Origin: Monosporascus cannonballus
Lineage: Eukaryota > Ascomycota > Sordariomycetes > Xylariales
NCBI GenBank assembly: GCA_004154925.1
Contig: QJNS01000409.1
Span: forward strand, 1-41,764
DNA length: 41,764 nucleotides
Reading direction: 5' to 3'
Below, one piece after another: positions 21,236 through 33,702 of this stretch (positions within the stretch are counted from its first letter, which is position 1; each line of letters begins with the position of its first letter). The position numbers and the translations under genes were made by a program. The notes below the pieces were generated by a model, which was not told the DNA's origin, ran no database searches, and saw only the letters and a list, made by a program, of their open reading frames with translations.

Positions 21236-24200
21236 GTATGCGACCACATGGGAGCTTCCGTGGCTTGGGTCATTAGTATTGGTATACAGTTGGCGTCTAG
21301 TTTACTTCGTAATCATCAGCGTAAACGGTGAGCGCTGATGGGTTTGCTGGTCTTGACAAGCTACACCGGTTTCAGTCTATTGCGTCATACATATATACCG
21401 CTCTCAGTGAGCGAAGAGTTGGGAAAACCAACCAAGATTCGGGGAGCAACGTTGGAGCAAGATAGGAGTCTCCAATAAGTCGAAGGAAATCATAGTAACT
21501 GCACACTAGACTTCGACTGGCATATTTTCGACTATGAAGCGCAAAGCATCGACGGAATTAGATAAGTCGAGTAAATCGCGGTGACGGCAGGGCCAAATTG
21601 GAAGCGAGAACAGCATCGCACTCCCAGTGCTTCGAAGTCACGGAACTCATCTACGGGAACACCTGAAAAACCTTGAGAAACTTCGAGCTCGCTCGTCTTG
21701 CAAGGTGCGAGCCCGCGAATTGAATGTACACTCTCGCGGGTGGATTTCGCGGTAGTTCGGTTTCATATCTTGTCGGCTACAGATGTTTCACCGAAGGGAC
21801 ATTTTGGTTAGTCTCCTTACGATAGATCATAGCACACATCGGCGAGAGCTGACAAGCATATGTGCGATATAATATACGTCTCGGTTCAGAACGTTGATGG
21901 ACCAAAGGATGATGCTAGTTCAATGTCTCGGAAAACGGCGAGGCTATAATGAGATATGGCATCGGAGACATATCTTAAACAACGGCCATGTTTTGCTGGT
22001 ATTGGAATAAATGGTGCCTGGGAGTAATAGGCTGAACGGATGTCTAAGGAGCATGACCGGGGCTAGTGATAGAGAAGGTTGTACGGAATATAAGGACAAG
22101 TTTTTGATAGCTGTTTGTAGTGGTTAAACAGAAGTGATAGTATTTTTTTGGACTAGAGGAGGTTCACGTTAGAAAAGGCTTCGTTGAGTGGGTTAGGCTT
22201 GCTTCAGCGTCGCTGGTTATGACCGTGTTCCTTTTTACACTGACGGTTGGCCTGCTTGAGAGCCCTGTTATTCATCCTGCTTCGAATTGAAAAGTCCCGG
22301 TCGGATGTAAAGACGCGCCAATGTTGACAGCGACGTCGACGCAAGTAAATGATGCCTGGCAGTCAATATCCACGGGGAATGTCGTCTATGGACATTTTTT
22401 TCGTCGCAGGGCAATGTGTTTCCTCCCTCCAGATCATCCCAATGGCATTGGGCAAGTGCCGTTCACTCCTTGAAGATTGCGATCGTGGGTCGTCAAGTTG
22501 TTGATAGTAATCTCATCAACCACGCGTGCCATGGGCATGCCAGAAGACCACTACCCCGCAAGGCATGACAGGGTTTCCGGCGCCCACTTCACAAGGGTTG
22601 GCCAGGGTCACGGATTGTCCTATCGCCATAGCTAGGGAGGCCCTCCACCAACAAGGCTGGGCCAGACTGTGACATGGAGGCTGCCGGCTCACACACTGGT
22701 CTGTAAGGCTGAAATGGGGTGTCCTGGACCCCGTGCAGTTCAGGGCTCTGGTAATTGTGGGAACGACCAGGAATCGAGCCGCCATTTCGACCTCCAGGGG
22801 GACCGCAGCAAATGAGGCTCAAAATACTGTTTAGCTAGGGATTATAGAAGGAACGCCGGCTCCGACCTTCTAAACCCGCGTAACTCTTGTCATCGTTAGG
22901 CGTTCTTCTGCATTGACTTGCGGCGGGTAAAGAGCCACGGCGCGTGCCTACTTTAAGGTGTGCCAGACGCAGAGATAGAAGACATTTGGTTGAGTGGGTC
23001 TGAGCTCGTCTGTTCAGCGAGGGCATGCCCTTCGCTGGAAATTCAATGACGAGCTCCAAGATGACAAGGGGCTTCCGTAGCCCACAGGCACAAATTGCTC
23101 TGTGGTCCCCCCGGGGGGAGCGGAATGAGGCCTCGATTTCGATTTTCCACAGCGGCACATATGTCAGAATGAGGGAATAGTTGCCAAACGCTACGCTTTC
23201 GAAGGAGGTATCCTACAAGTCATGCAACCCGGATGACTGGCAGAGGAATCGCACAGCATGCAGTTTACCCATGTGAGATGTGCCTTACGCCTTTTTTGGG
23301 CCAAGGAATCCATCGTGTTTTGCGGTATCGAAGAAGTAGCTGCGGATAAGTGATTGGTTGATGCGGTTTGCGGAAGCGTGGGCCATCAGCTCATTCGTGC
23401 ATACCGGACTCTGCTACTTGACGTCTACCTATTCGGACGTAGCACCGTAAATGTTTCCTTCTTCGTCCTTCGTACTTGTACATATTTTCTTTCCTCGCAC
23501 CAGATGGATGCTAGCGGAACGTCCTCCGCAGGGCCGGAAGAAAAGAACAGTGGTTGATAATAGTACACCTCCAAAACTGGGTGGTTTCTGTTGGGTTTGT
23601 CTAGAGACGAAAGCGGTATCGTGTTCTAGTGCGAGAGTGACTCTCGGGGAAATCGCTTGCTGGAGAGCCGAGTTTCGCGTTTCGGCTATTGTTTCTAAGC
23701 TGTTACCCACGAGTTCTGTTGTTAACGGTAGTCTCCTGAGTCTCGATCATGCCGAGCTGATTTACTACGAGGCATTTACTTGCACTTTAGTTTCTTCTCT
23801 CGCACACCATCATTCTTTGACACATACGCAACGAGCAGGTCGAGAGCTCCATTGCGGGTATCAGAATTTCACGGTCATCCGGAGTATGACAAGGTACATA
23901 ATGGGCTTACGACGGATAAGGGTTTGGGTTAATAGTATGAAGGGTGGATGGGCTAATGTGGACTAGGATGCCGTTAGGCAAGCCGCGAGTTATTAGCGCA
24001 CGCCTAATATCATGCAGGTAAGCTGGCGTCCTGCTAAAGTTCCTGTAGTCTCTCTGTACGTGGAATGGTATACAGCCAAGACGAGTCACTATTAAATGGT
24101 CATTCGTGACACGAGATTAGGAGGTGGAGATTCCCCTGTTCAATCTCACGGAAGGCTGGACTTAAAGCGGATAATGACAAATAGGTTAGATCGCTAGGGA

Positions 24201-24711
24201 GAGGCTCTTTTCAAGGCCCGTGGACTAAAATGGTTTCTGCAGGACGTCTTTACTGCACATACTTACCATATTCCGGGATTATTGCAGTTAGTGCCGTACG
24301 TCCCCCACATGTCTAGATCCTTCTCTGCCACATTAACTAGGTACCTGAAATTCATGGATCCTTTGTACAAATTTATATGGGAAATATTGAAAACGAAATA
24401 ACGGGCGATTGTACCACACTAACTAGAAAGATCCCTGGGGGTTGTACGCTGTACTGGTTGTCCTTCCTCCCATCCACCGCTCACATATCATACATAATAG
24501 CTCTAGACTGGTTCGGGGTCAATAGATTGAGTGCTAATCGCTCTCTTCGTTTCATCGAGGAGTCGGAGCATGACATGAGGGCTGACGATACGTAAAACAC
24601 AGGTAACCATGATTAGGATGTCGTTGAGATAAACTTCTTTTGTGTGACGAGGGGATCCAGCCCCTTGACAGACGGGAGTTAGTATGAAAAGATGCATGGC
24701 TGGGATTCCGC
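21236..24711. other. Gene-free stretch
   Basis: No gene can be supported. The longest ATG frame (23451-23966, +, 171 codons) has no recognisable domain and a size expected by chance. Two overlapping minus frames at 22516-22822 and one at 22835-23158 are protein-like in parts but contradict one another. No tRNA-like cloverleaf, transposase motif or long repeat was noticed. Confidence 0.4.
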
Positions 24712-25326
24712 GTGAATGGCAGGCAGGGAGGGCGAGGGGTTCTGCGACATTGCAACGAGAGCAGGGGAGACTGGAACCCTGCTCAGAGCCTCGCAGCCTT
24801 ATCCTCTCCCATCAAGGTAGCATGGTCGGTAGAGAATTCTCCGAGTTCAAGCCAGGACTTCTTTCTGCCCTGGTCGAGGGCACGCGATCCCGTCCCTGAC
24901 AAGCCTTCAACTAAACTCGGCCCCCGTTCACCTGGCCAGCCGAGTCTCGTTTGGGCCCGAAGAGATCCCCGTGACGAGATCCATCTATCGACTGAGCGTG
25001 AACGCATCCATCAACCAGGCAGCCAGGGTATAGGCCAGCTAAGAACAAGGATCTCCCCATCCATTACACAGCTGCAGACTCAGAAGAGTCGATCAACACG
25101 AATGGCCTGCCATCTTTACAGCAGGATTCGAGGCGACCGGATCGAGAGCCGGGGCTATCTTGGATCCGTACATATTGTAATAGCAGTGACCTTCGAAAGG
25201 TATCTGCAAAGCCATGGGAACATGTATACATGCATAGTACCCCTGGTTAAGCTCGAGTACTTCGAACGGTATGAGCGGGAGACATGGGCCGGGGTCTTAG
25301 AACCGCTATCACGCGTCGCTCCCTAG
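24712..25326 (+). other. 204-codon open frame without a usable start
   Basis: This is the longest stop-free frame in the gene-poor interior. It begins after an upstream stop with GTG, has no ATG until about codon 131, and encodes an Arg/Ser/Pro/Gln-rich product whose C-terminal third is more protein-like (IVIAVTFERYLQSHGNMYTC, then IVPLVKLEYFERYERETWAG). The local DNA is GC-richer than its flanks. No family is recognised. It could be an internal exon of a lost gene; chance cannot be excluded for one such frame in a window this size. Confidence 0.2.
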
Positions 25327-28300
25327 GTGAACCAGGGTAAGAGGGAGCAAAAGGACGCACCAACATGTGTCCATCTCCCAATTCGGCACTCACTAACTTC
25401 TAATTGCTGGGCCGGCTGGTGAAAAGGGAAAATAGCGGCCGCCCGCCAAAATAGACGGCCACACCATTGACGTTAATGGTGCGATGGCCCAGTGGTTGTC
25501 ATACGAAGCAAGTCCACCTTTTCCCGTCATGCGGGTAACAGTGTAATTCCCACGGCAAGCTACAGCCAGAGAGGGAAGGTCCCAGGCACAGAGTGGGCTG
25601 CCCAAGCTGCGTGCAATTTGCCATCGCACCTCTAGAGTATTGCGTAAGCAGTCCAGCCGGACAGCTCGGGCATGCGTACTAGGTCGTTAGTATATGCAAG
25701 GTATTATCAATCCAAAATGAGCTTACAGCTACCTAAGTATCACGCCGAGCCGGAGTTGTCCGTTAGCCTTCACGCCGTCGAATATAAGCCGATGACGGCG
25801 GATCGGTCCTACTTGCTCAGTGCATATTCTATACGAGAAAGTTTTATCCGCTTATTATGTTTAATTTCTTGGCCTAGTCAGCGTCCATACGTATTGAAGA
25901 GAGAGCAGTGTGGTGCGCCATTGTTTGTTCCAATTTGACTTATAAGGCGAAGCGGCTGATTATGCCGTGATAGACACCGGCGTCTCGGATGGTATGTCAA
26001 GTGGAAACAAAAGCACCATTGACATTATGAAACAGAGAGGTTCAAGGGCGCCTGTAACGGAGGGTGGCAAACACATTAACCGAAAAACCTACGAACTACG
26101 GTTCCGGCAAAACCCACCCAATCACCTGTAGTGGCTCATCTATGGTGCGCACGTAGTAAACGTTTGTTGTTATCTAAAGTGAAGTAATGCTGTCAATGCG
26201 GCTGGACCATTCGGCGCCGTTCAGGGCCGAGGCATTATTGTAAGGACTAGACGGCTTTGTAGCCGTACGAATATCTAACCAATTCAGTCAATTCGCACTC
26301 TGTATCTAAAAAGCGCTTGGTTATCATTGTTGATGTAATAATGATACCGCTGAATCTGATAGTACCTCTTGGGTCGTTAATAAACCATATTGTTCCTACA
26401 AGGACAGGTAGCTTACATGTACAACACTAGATAACTCATACGGACGTAGTTGATAGGCATAACCATGTCGCTTGACATTCAGGTTCCGGCCCGCTGGTAG
26501 ACGACACCAACTCCCCCATGAACACTACCATGTATTGCTCCAACCACACTCAGACCATCAAGCGGGCCATTGTACCATTGAGGCCCTTGTCCCCGGATGG
26601 CTCATGTGGGCAAGCCATTCATGGCTATTCGGTATGGACCTATAAGGAGGGCGCGTTAGTATTACTTAGTATAGGCGATGGAGACAGCTCTGTCTCTTGA
26701 GAGCTTGAGTCAAAAACTAGTAAATCTGGAAAGACGCGCGCTCTCAAACGCGTTGAGCCAAAACGGCAGATCATATGTATTACTTGCAGTCATAGCGACT
26801 GCAACCCTGTTAGATATATTCGCTCCTTTCCATCTCAGAACAAGCCTCAAACCGTTTCCCCAGGCCACCTTCAAGGGTGTTGTTCCAGAATTACTGTCTT
26901 GCACTTGCACATACATACGGATAGGTTTCAACACGCGCTTTCCCCAAACGTGACCAGGCCCTGTTACCTCTTCCCACCAAGCTTACAATTTCTATAGCAT
27001 TTCTGTATATAAGCTCGCATACAAGTTACGTGGTAGTCAAAGCTTCGCAGGTGGGCTGTTTGCAAGGAGGGATCTTCCCTCTGGGGATTGGGTCCGCACC
27101 AACCAGGTTCTCCCCACTCACTACAACGGTCGTAAGTGCACCTCCACATTGCCATGTCGATCCCCATCTTCATCATGATCCTTTTTTGTACAATAGGCGA
27201 CATTCCAAAAGAGGTAATGCGCGTCAGTTGTCTTCATGGACAAAGTTTGCTGCGATAGGGCAACGTTCCTGAAGTGTCATTGATGTGAGCTCATCCACTG
27301 GCATGCTTAGATACCTAGTGTATAACTTGGACCGGCACATCTACCCAGGTACTCGTTTGCGACGGTATGTGTAAGATTATAGTGTAAATATCGAAAAGTT
27401 CTGCTCAAACTATAGTAAAGCGTAGTTTCGGTTCATAATGAGCCACCGAACCTTTATACGTGCCGTACATCCGTAACCACATGCAGTTACCGGAGTTGGC
27501 GAAGTTAGCGAGACAAGACGATACTTTACTCAACCGCTATGATATTGTGGAAGTTGCCTCATGCGCATCCTCGGCGTCGTTTTACTCACATCGGAGATTG
27601 GGCTTATTGTTGCGATTGTGTACTTATTTCTTTTTCATACAATTGATTCGTTTCTACGGATGTCTCATCGGCCTCATGAGTAGTAATTGTCCATCGGAAA
27701 GTCATTTTAAGCTTGGAGTACACCCGATGTAACACAATGCATTTCCCCGTGCTTCAGGTTGCATGCATATACTTAATCCATTCGCTTATTAGTGTGTCAG
27801 TGATTCAGAGACCTTGTGTCAACCCGTGCCAGGCCTACGGGTATGGCTGGGGATGACGGACAGCGGCTCTGTGACGACTCTGATAGGGCTCTAGCTGCTA
27901 TATACCATATGTTGTCTCAATCCCTCTCTCCCATATCTGCCTAGTTATTGGGCTCGTTCTTTTACTTGCAAATGAGAATTTGACGCAGAGTCTCGCTCTA
28001 CGTTATGTTGGTTGACTTTGTAAATTGCAAGAGTATAGACTTTTCTACCGCCTGGCCATTACATCTTGCACATGCATGGTCATTTGTTTGCCAAGACTAC
28101 AGCGCCGTATTGAGGCACTTTCATCTCTCGAATTGAGCCCCACAATACATTACTGAGTTGATCAATACGTATAAATGCGGACTTGACGCCACTTCATCGT
28201 CGCTGTATTAGCTTACCTAGGTGAACGAGGTGGAGGTGATGTTCTGCGTTTCCTGGTCCTAAACCCACTAGGTACGTACTGTCATTTCAGCGTTTTGCTC

Positions 28301-31300
28301 ACTTCCAGGTGTACATACACGCTGGGTCTCATAAGATAATGATCGTGCAGGCCACGCGCCCGCCACGCGCTTTAGCCGTTTTTGGCCCAGCCCAACCTAG
28401 TGTCTCTGCAGAATCCCTGCTCGTCACTCCAATATCTTTTCGTCTCTCCAATCAGTTGAGGGTTTGCCTCCATGAATAACGACGCCTCTACCGTACGCTC
28501 GGGCCTCGCGATTCTCAGCTCACCTGGGCCTTATACAATGATACGGCGCATTCTTAAGCCCTCGAGATAATAGTTGTGCTAATATCTTGAGTCAACCGGA
28601 CCACAGTTCTTAAACGCATGCACTAACTTTCGCCATCCAAATTAGGTTGCGGTAAGCATACGAAGAACTCTGCGGATAGTGTGATTAGCAGCTCGGTGAC
28701 CCCCCTGCTTTCCGCCCCACATTCCCGCGAACCTCAGAGTTCGGATCCTCCAGCTCGTCTTACTGTCGACTTCGTTGGTATTAGGAAGTTCCTCTTGCAC
28801 GTGCTCCCAGCATCGAATTGGTTTGGTACCCGTCCTGGCGACAGCTCATCCAATCGTCCGGTTATTACAAGTTACGCTTGGCACTACCACATAACGGGTA
28901 GGTGCTCAAACCACTGGAGGTTAATAGCATTGCACAGAGAGGCCTTTGACCCAATCGATTCTGCGCTCTCTTCCGAATGGTCATCAAGTCTGTTGTTCTC
29001 CATAGGTCCGCCCTGTGCGCGACATCTAGGCCCTCTGAGTAACAACTGGGCTGACTATCAGCCTAGTCAGCGAGTTATTCAAGTAGAGTGTTCCACCAGT
29101 ATATCAGGGAATTCGTGTCCTTGCTGTTTGAAGTAGCTACCTAGGGGGACCACCCACAATCATCATGAAAAAAGTGACTCGGTATATACCCTGATGTTGC
29201 TAATTAGCCCCTTGTCCCAGGGTGTCGTGAACGTTTAACTCTGTGGTAGCATGAATACCCGGTTGCAAAAGGCTCGGTCCGCTAGCGACTAAACATTACC
29301 TTGTTTCCCGCCTTAGCCCACATAGTTGTTACCGCACCATATTTAGATACCGCTAGGATTCTCAGAGATACAATATAATCCCTTTTGAAGGTGCAGTCTA
29401 TAAGAATGATTCCTTCATTCCACCTACTTGTCCGTTAGTGGCGCTGTGAACTCTTATGATGCTTATGAAAATCTGGAATTGTGTACCAAGTGACCAAGAT
29501 ATCGCCCATTAAGGACTTCGCTCGGTGTACTTTTTTTTTCGCTTCTTTTTTCTTTCGCCAGTCATGTATGATTTTCTCTCCTGTCATAAAATTTGACACA
29601 TCTACATATCTGCACCCAGTTGCTATAGTTCCTCAAAGGTATTGCATCACCCAGTACTTGTAATGACATGTTCCCGGTGCAGGTTGATACTGCCACCCTA
29701 GTTCTCTACATCCCTACATCCGCATGTATCCGGCCAGAAGCCGAGACCCTTTTCCCATTTCTTGGTAATGATGTCTTCAAAGCAAACGGGTATATACAGG
29801 TGGCTTGCGTCAATTAACGGACATTATATCTTACAAGAAGATGCGTCCAAGTTGTGTAGAGGCAGCATATCTGATGCGTGGGTGCCTAGGACCGAATTCC
29901 AACATTCTTTACCTACCTTGATGTAAGGGTCACCGCGGCTCTGCGTCAGTAAAGTTCTTTTGCAACGACATCGAAGTCGTTGAACCTTGCAAGCCCATCA
30001 GGCACTTGCGAGAGGGAGCAAGGATTATGGCGCTTTTACACATCGACCTGCATAGAAGTACTATGTATCGGCTCGTTAACCTTTATGCAGTCCAACCTGA
30101 GTAGTCGGTTAAGAATAAGCATAGGCGCTATGCATATGCCTCCCCTGCCGGCCTGCCTCTCTGTACCTGGTATTCACTACTGGGTGATGCATTAAATCTA
30201 TCACCCTGAGTACTCTCTGCGTATTGCATTCATGTAGATGGCGCATTTATACAACCCATTTCCCCTATGGGACATCGTTATCAAACAGTCATTGTACGAG
30301 CTATTGCCAGATGAGGAGCTACCGCCGTCTCGTCGGTCGTAACTTCGATACTCGTCGGCGCATTAATGATCGATTTTGGTTTTTCTTTTGCTTGCAGCTG
30401 AAAGAGGGTCGGGTTGCAACTAATTTCCCGTTATCGATACGGTTTCCTAATTTAGAAACCCTGGCCACTCCAGGTAGTAACGGGCAGAAAACCCGATTCA
30501 ATGCTTGATAATTTCACTGATTTTGCCATCATGGCTGATATAATTGCGAAGCCGCAAGCAGCTGCTATTTCTACTCCGCAATAAAAAATAAATCACGCGT
30601 ACCATACCCATACCTACATATATGACCATCTGCTGCGGCCAGCCTTTCGTTGTCTTTATAAAATACATACAATACGTCCAGTCCTCCAGTCAGGGTTACA
30701 GTTAAGCTTGAATAGACAGGTAAGCCACGCGACTTCTCCCTTTTGAAATCCCATCCCTCCCTTCTTCATCAATGTACGACCATGGATAGCAAGCACGATA
30801 GCCAGATTGTATATTTCGCGCCAATAATCGACAATTCCGTAAACATTGAAGGCAGACAAGGAATCCCCCTCGTGTTTGGTCACCATAAAAAACAAGCTTA
30901 TGAGGCGGGTTGCCGATCAACCCTGGCTTCCCAATCGCGTGGCAATCTTTTTCAACGGCGGCCCCAATATGAGCCGCACGGAGAGAACGCGCGCTTCGCT
31001 TGAACAAAATTCCAGGATCATCGCTGTCCTATGAAGGCTCCCACGCTGACTCGCAACAAATTCTATTGTCAGGATACCGAACGTATATTGAGTACTTTAA
31101 CCCTCAGTCGCGAGTCGCATTGCCCTAAATGATCAACAAAATGGCCCAATCACGACAGGCAGCTGGTCCTTACGCGAAGGAGGAGCACCAGCAGCACCAT
31201 CATCATCATCCGGATTCTGTGAGTTCCATTTTTGAGTTTGTCTTCGCGAGCTTGATTGCCCCCTTCCAACCGCAACATAACTTGCGGACAGGGATGTGTC

Positions 31301-33518
31301 GGTATGTTTTCTCACATGGGCGAATCTTGTCCTTCTTGGAAACTACTTTCACGCCTGACAGCTGTCGGCGCGCAGCAGATTCTACACGATGCTATGCCGG
31401 TTCGCAAGTAGATTGATGGCTACTATTTACTGAGCGACGTTCTCTCAGCCGCAAGCGCGTGTCTGGTGATGATCCATGCTCCTTACCCTACCCTGCCCTG
31501 CCCTACCGCGCCAAACATCGGGGCCACCTTCTGGGATCACAGCAGCTTGCATCTGGTTTCCATCGCTTGCCAGAGAGCTAGCAGGGTTGCCACAAGCTTG
31601 AACGGAGCTGCATGCCTGAGGCTCGGACTCGACCTGGACGGGAATTGCAGGGGAGCTTGTGCGTTTCACAACCGACCGGGGTGTTCTTCCTTCGGTTCAG
31701 GGCTTATGTGGACGCCATTTTAGCGACCCCCCATGGTCCATGTTCGAAATCAAATGCCAATGCCGCAGCACACCTCTTGGTACGTTTGCCTCGAATCGTT
31801 GACTTGCGTATCTGCAGCCCTCTACCCCAAGCGGAGGTGGGGGTGTCATCAGCATCATCATATGCGCGCAACGACTCTGCAACCACTATACTGCATCACC
31901 CACTCTTATGAATCTCTCATCTGCCTCTTCTCTGCTCTTCCCACGGTCGCTCGAGTGAGATTCTGTAACTATTCAGAGACGGCTGTGGGTCAATATGCGC
32001 AAGCGCGAAACAAGCGTGGACGGGCGGGAAATTAGATGCTTCCAGCAGAGAAGAAGTCGGTGGAGCTCGAGGCTCAAAGCCGTTGGAGGTTGAACTGGCT
32101 TTGGGACAGAGAGATGAACCGAGAGAGCCTCACCAGTCCCGGATGGCTTGCACGTCTACTGGACAAATTTTGCTCCTATCGACTAGCTCCATGCAGGTCC
32201 CTGCCAACCGCTTCTGCTATCTTGTTCCTCACACCAGCAATGGTTAGGATTATGATAGAGCCTTGCAAGATCGATCCCCCGAAAGACGGTTCACGGCTGC
32301 ACTCCCACCTCAGCACCAGGGCTTGGGAAAAAAAAATTTAAGCATAATGGTTGTTGATGGCTAGCGGCCGAGAGATGGAAGCTCAAGCGGGGCTGACGTC
32401 CCATCTTCCTTTCAGTCATGGTGGCTTGACCCCCTTCAGTCACCGCCGCTAGGTGCTAGACGCACGAAGCTCAGGCACGGTTTAGTGACCACCCACTTGT
32501 ACACTAAATGCACACCGAAATCTAGAGATTTGCGGATCTCATCGGAAAGATGGTGGCCTTGACTGGCAGGACTGGCTTTTCCGCAGCACTATAGGGCATC
32601 CTATGCATTGAGCTATGTCTATTCGCGCCACAACACCCTCAGAACCCTGATTTTCTAGTCACGGCAAGAGAACATATCTAGCGGTAGATGGACTCTGAAC
32701 GGAACATGCTTCAACACACACCACACCGCCTTGTTTCCAGAACGCTTTGCCAAAGAATTGCTCACCCCTGCTTGCTGGTTAGGCCGGACGTCGCTTACCT
32801 GATTGGGCAGCGATCTCCACATCGGCTTCCTCGAGTGCGTGCCGCTATTGGTCGTTTCATCTATACTGCAGCACCCCCCCTCCCTTGTCGCCCCTCTCAC
32901 CCCCTGCTTCCATGCGCCTCTTCCACTCTATTCATCCGCGCACGCCCTCCCACCCCAAAGTCTCCAATGTCTCGTGCGTTCGTTCATCAAAGGCCGTCAA
33001 GCTTCCAGGTGCCTTTTGCCCAATACCAAACTATTACCTAAAGAAGTCCCTTATTATTCTCTGTCACAAAGCACAAACTCACGCTTGCGGAAGCTCCATA
33101 ATAGAGCCCCATTTGCCTACAACGGCATCCCCCTGGCGCTCTCGTTAGTAGGTACTGTACACGTCCTGTACCTTGCTTCTTTAACCCACCTGGGCAACGG
33201 ATAGATTCTCAAATACCACTGTCCCTGCCCCCCTCGTCACATCTTCCCATCCTCGCCCCGATCTTCAAATCTCTTGTCGCGTTTCTCATACTGCCCCTGT
33301 TACCCCCATATCACTCTTTTCCTGGAGTGCTCGAAGCTGTCTTGCTGTCGCGTTCCCAATAATAATCGTCTTGGGGGACGAGACCTACTTGGTAAAGCTT
33401 CCAAACTTCGGGTTCTTCTTCCGACTGCTATCCACTCCTTCATTAAAGCAGCAAGCACCTGTGGTGCCATTGCCTGGTACTACCCTTTTTTCATTATCAT
33501 CTCTGGCTGGTTAGTAGG
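25327..33518. other. Long gene-free stretch leading into the regulator's upstream region
   Basis: No gene is supported over about 8 kb. Frames of 150 codons or fewer (for example 28681-29136) start with non-ATG codons and lack domains. A 7-bp hairpin lies at 29963-29982 (CAACGAC / GTCGTTG). From about 31,100 the character changes: a short frame at 31141 encodes a His-rich peptide followed by GTGAGT, and 32,870-33,340 is strongly pyrimidine-rich (runs of C and CT), as in fungal promoters and 5' leaders. This last part is most simply the promoter and untranslated leader of the DUF8032-type gene. Confidence 0.45.
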
Positions 33519-33632
33519 ATGCAGAGGCCCCGGTCTTATATTCCAACTGCCCCCTCGCCTAAGCAAGTCTCAGCTATTAGGGACAAGCCCGAGGTTCCCT
33601 GGACCCTGACAGCGCGCTGCAAAAGAAAATAA
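33519..33632 (+). CDS. 37-codon upstream ORF in the leader of the DUF8032-type gene
   Basis: An ATG at 33519 opens 37 codons (MQRPRSYIPTAPSPKQ...) and stops at TAA 33630-33632, 71 bases before the first in-frame ATG of the main gene. It lies downstream of the pyrimidine-rich tract, so it is probably in the transcript. Upstream ORFs in fungal leaders commonly lower or condition translation of the main frame (established knowledge); a role here is inferred. The basic, proline-containing peptide is not recognised, and conservation was not tested. Confidence 0.3.
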   Translation: MQRPRSYIPTAPSPKQVSAIRDKPEVPWTLTARCKRK

Positions 33633-33702
33633 ACATATCGACGCGTCTCGCTTCTTGATTTAGCGGTTGTCCATTAGGCTTGTATTTGTGATTTCAGGAC
33701 TA

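Noticed and set aside
22735..22815. tRNA-like sequence on the minus strand (GGCTCGATTCC resembling a T-arm)
   Set aside because: The flanks do not form T-stem or acceptor-stem pairs, so no cloverleaf results.
23451..23966. 171-codon ATG frame as a gene
   Set aside because: Size is near the chance expectation for the window, composition is unremarkable, and no domain or intron is seen.
28681..29136. 151-codon frame as a gene
   Set aside because: It begins with GTG, has no recognisable domain and lies in gene-free DNA; chance is sufficient.
5644..31000. Retrotransposon, DNA transposon or CRISPR array in the gene-poor regions
   Set aside because: No reverse transcriptase, integrase, transposase, long terminal repeat or regularly spaced repeat was recognised on reading both strands.
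31129..31220. His-rich peptide plus GTGAGT as a distal first exon of the DUF8032-type gene
   Set aside because: It is about 2.5 kb upstream, and an in-frame ATG follows an in-frame stop in the accepted model; without transcripts the link is speculation.
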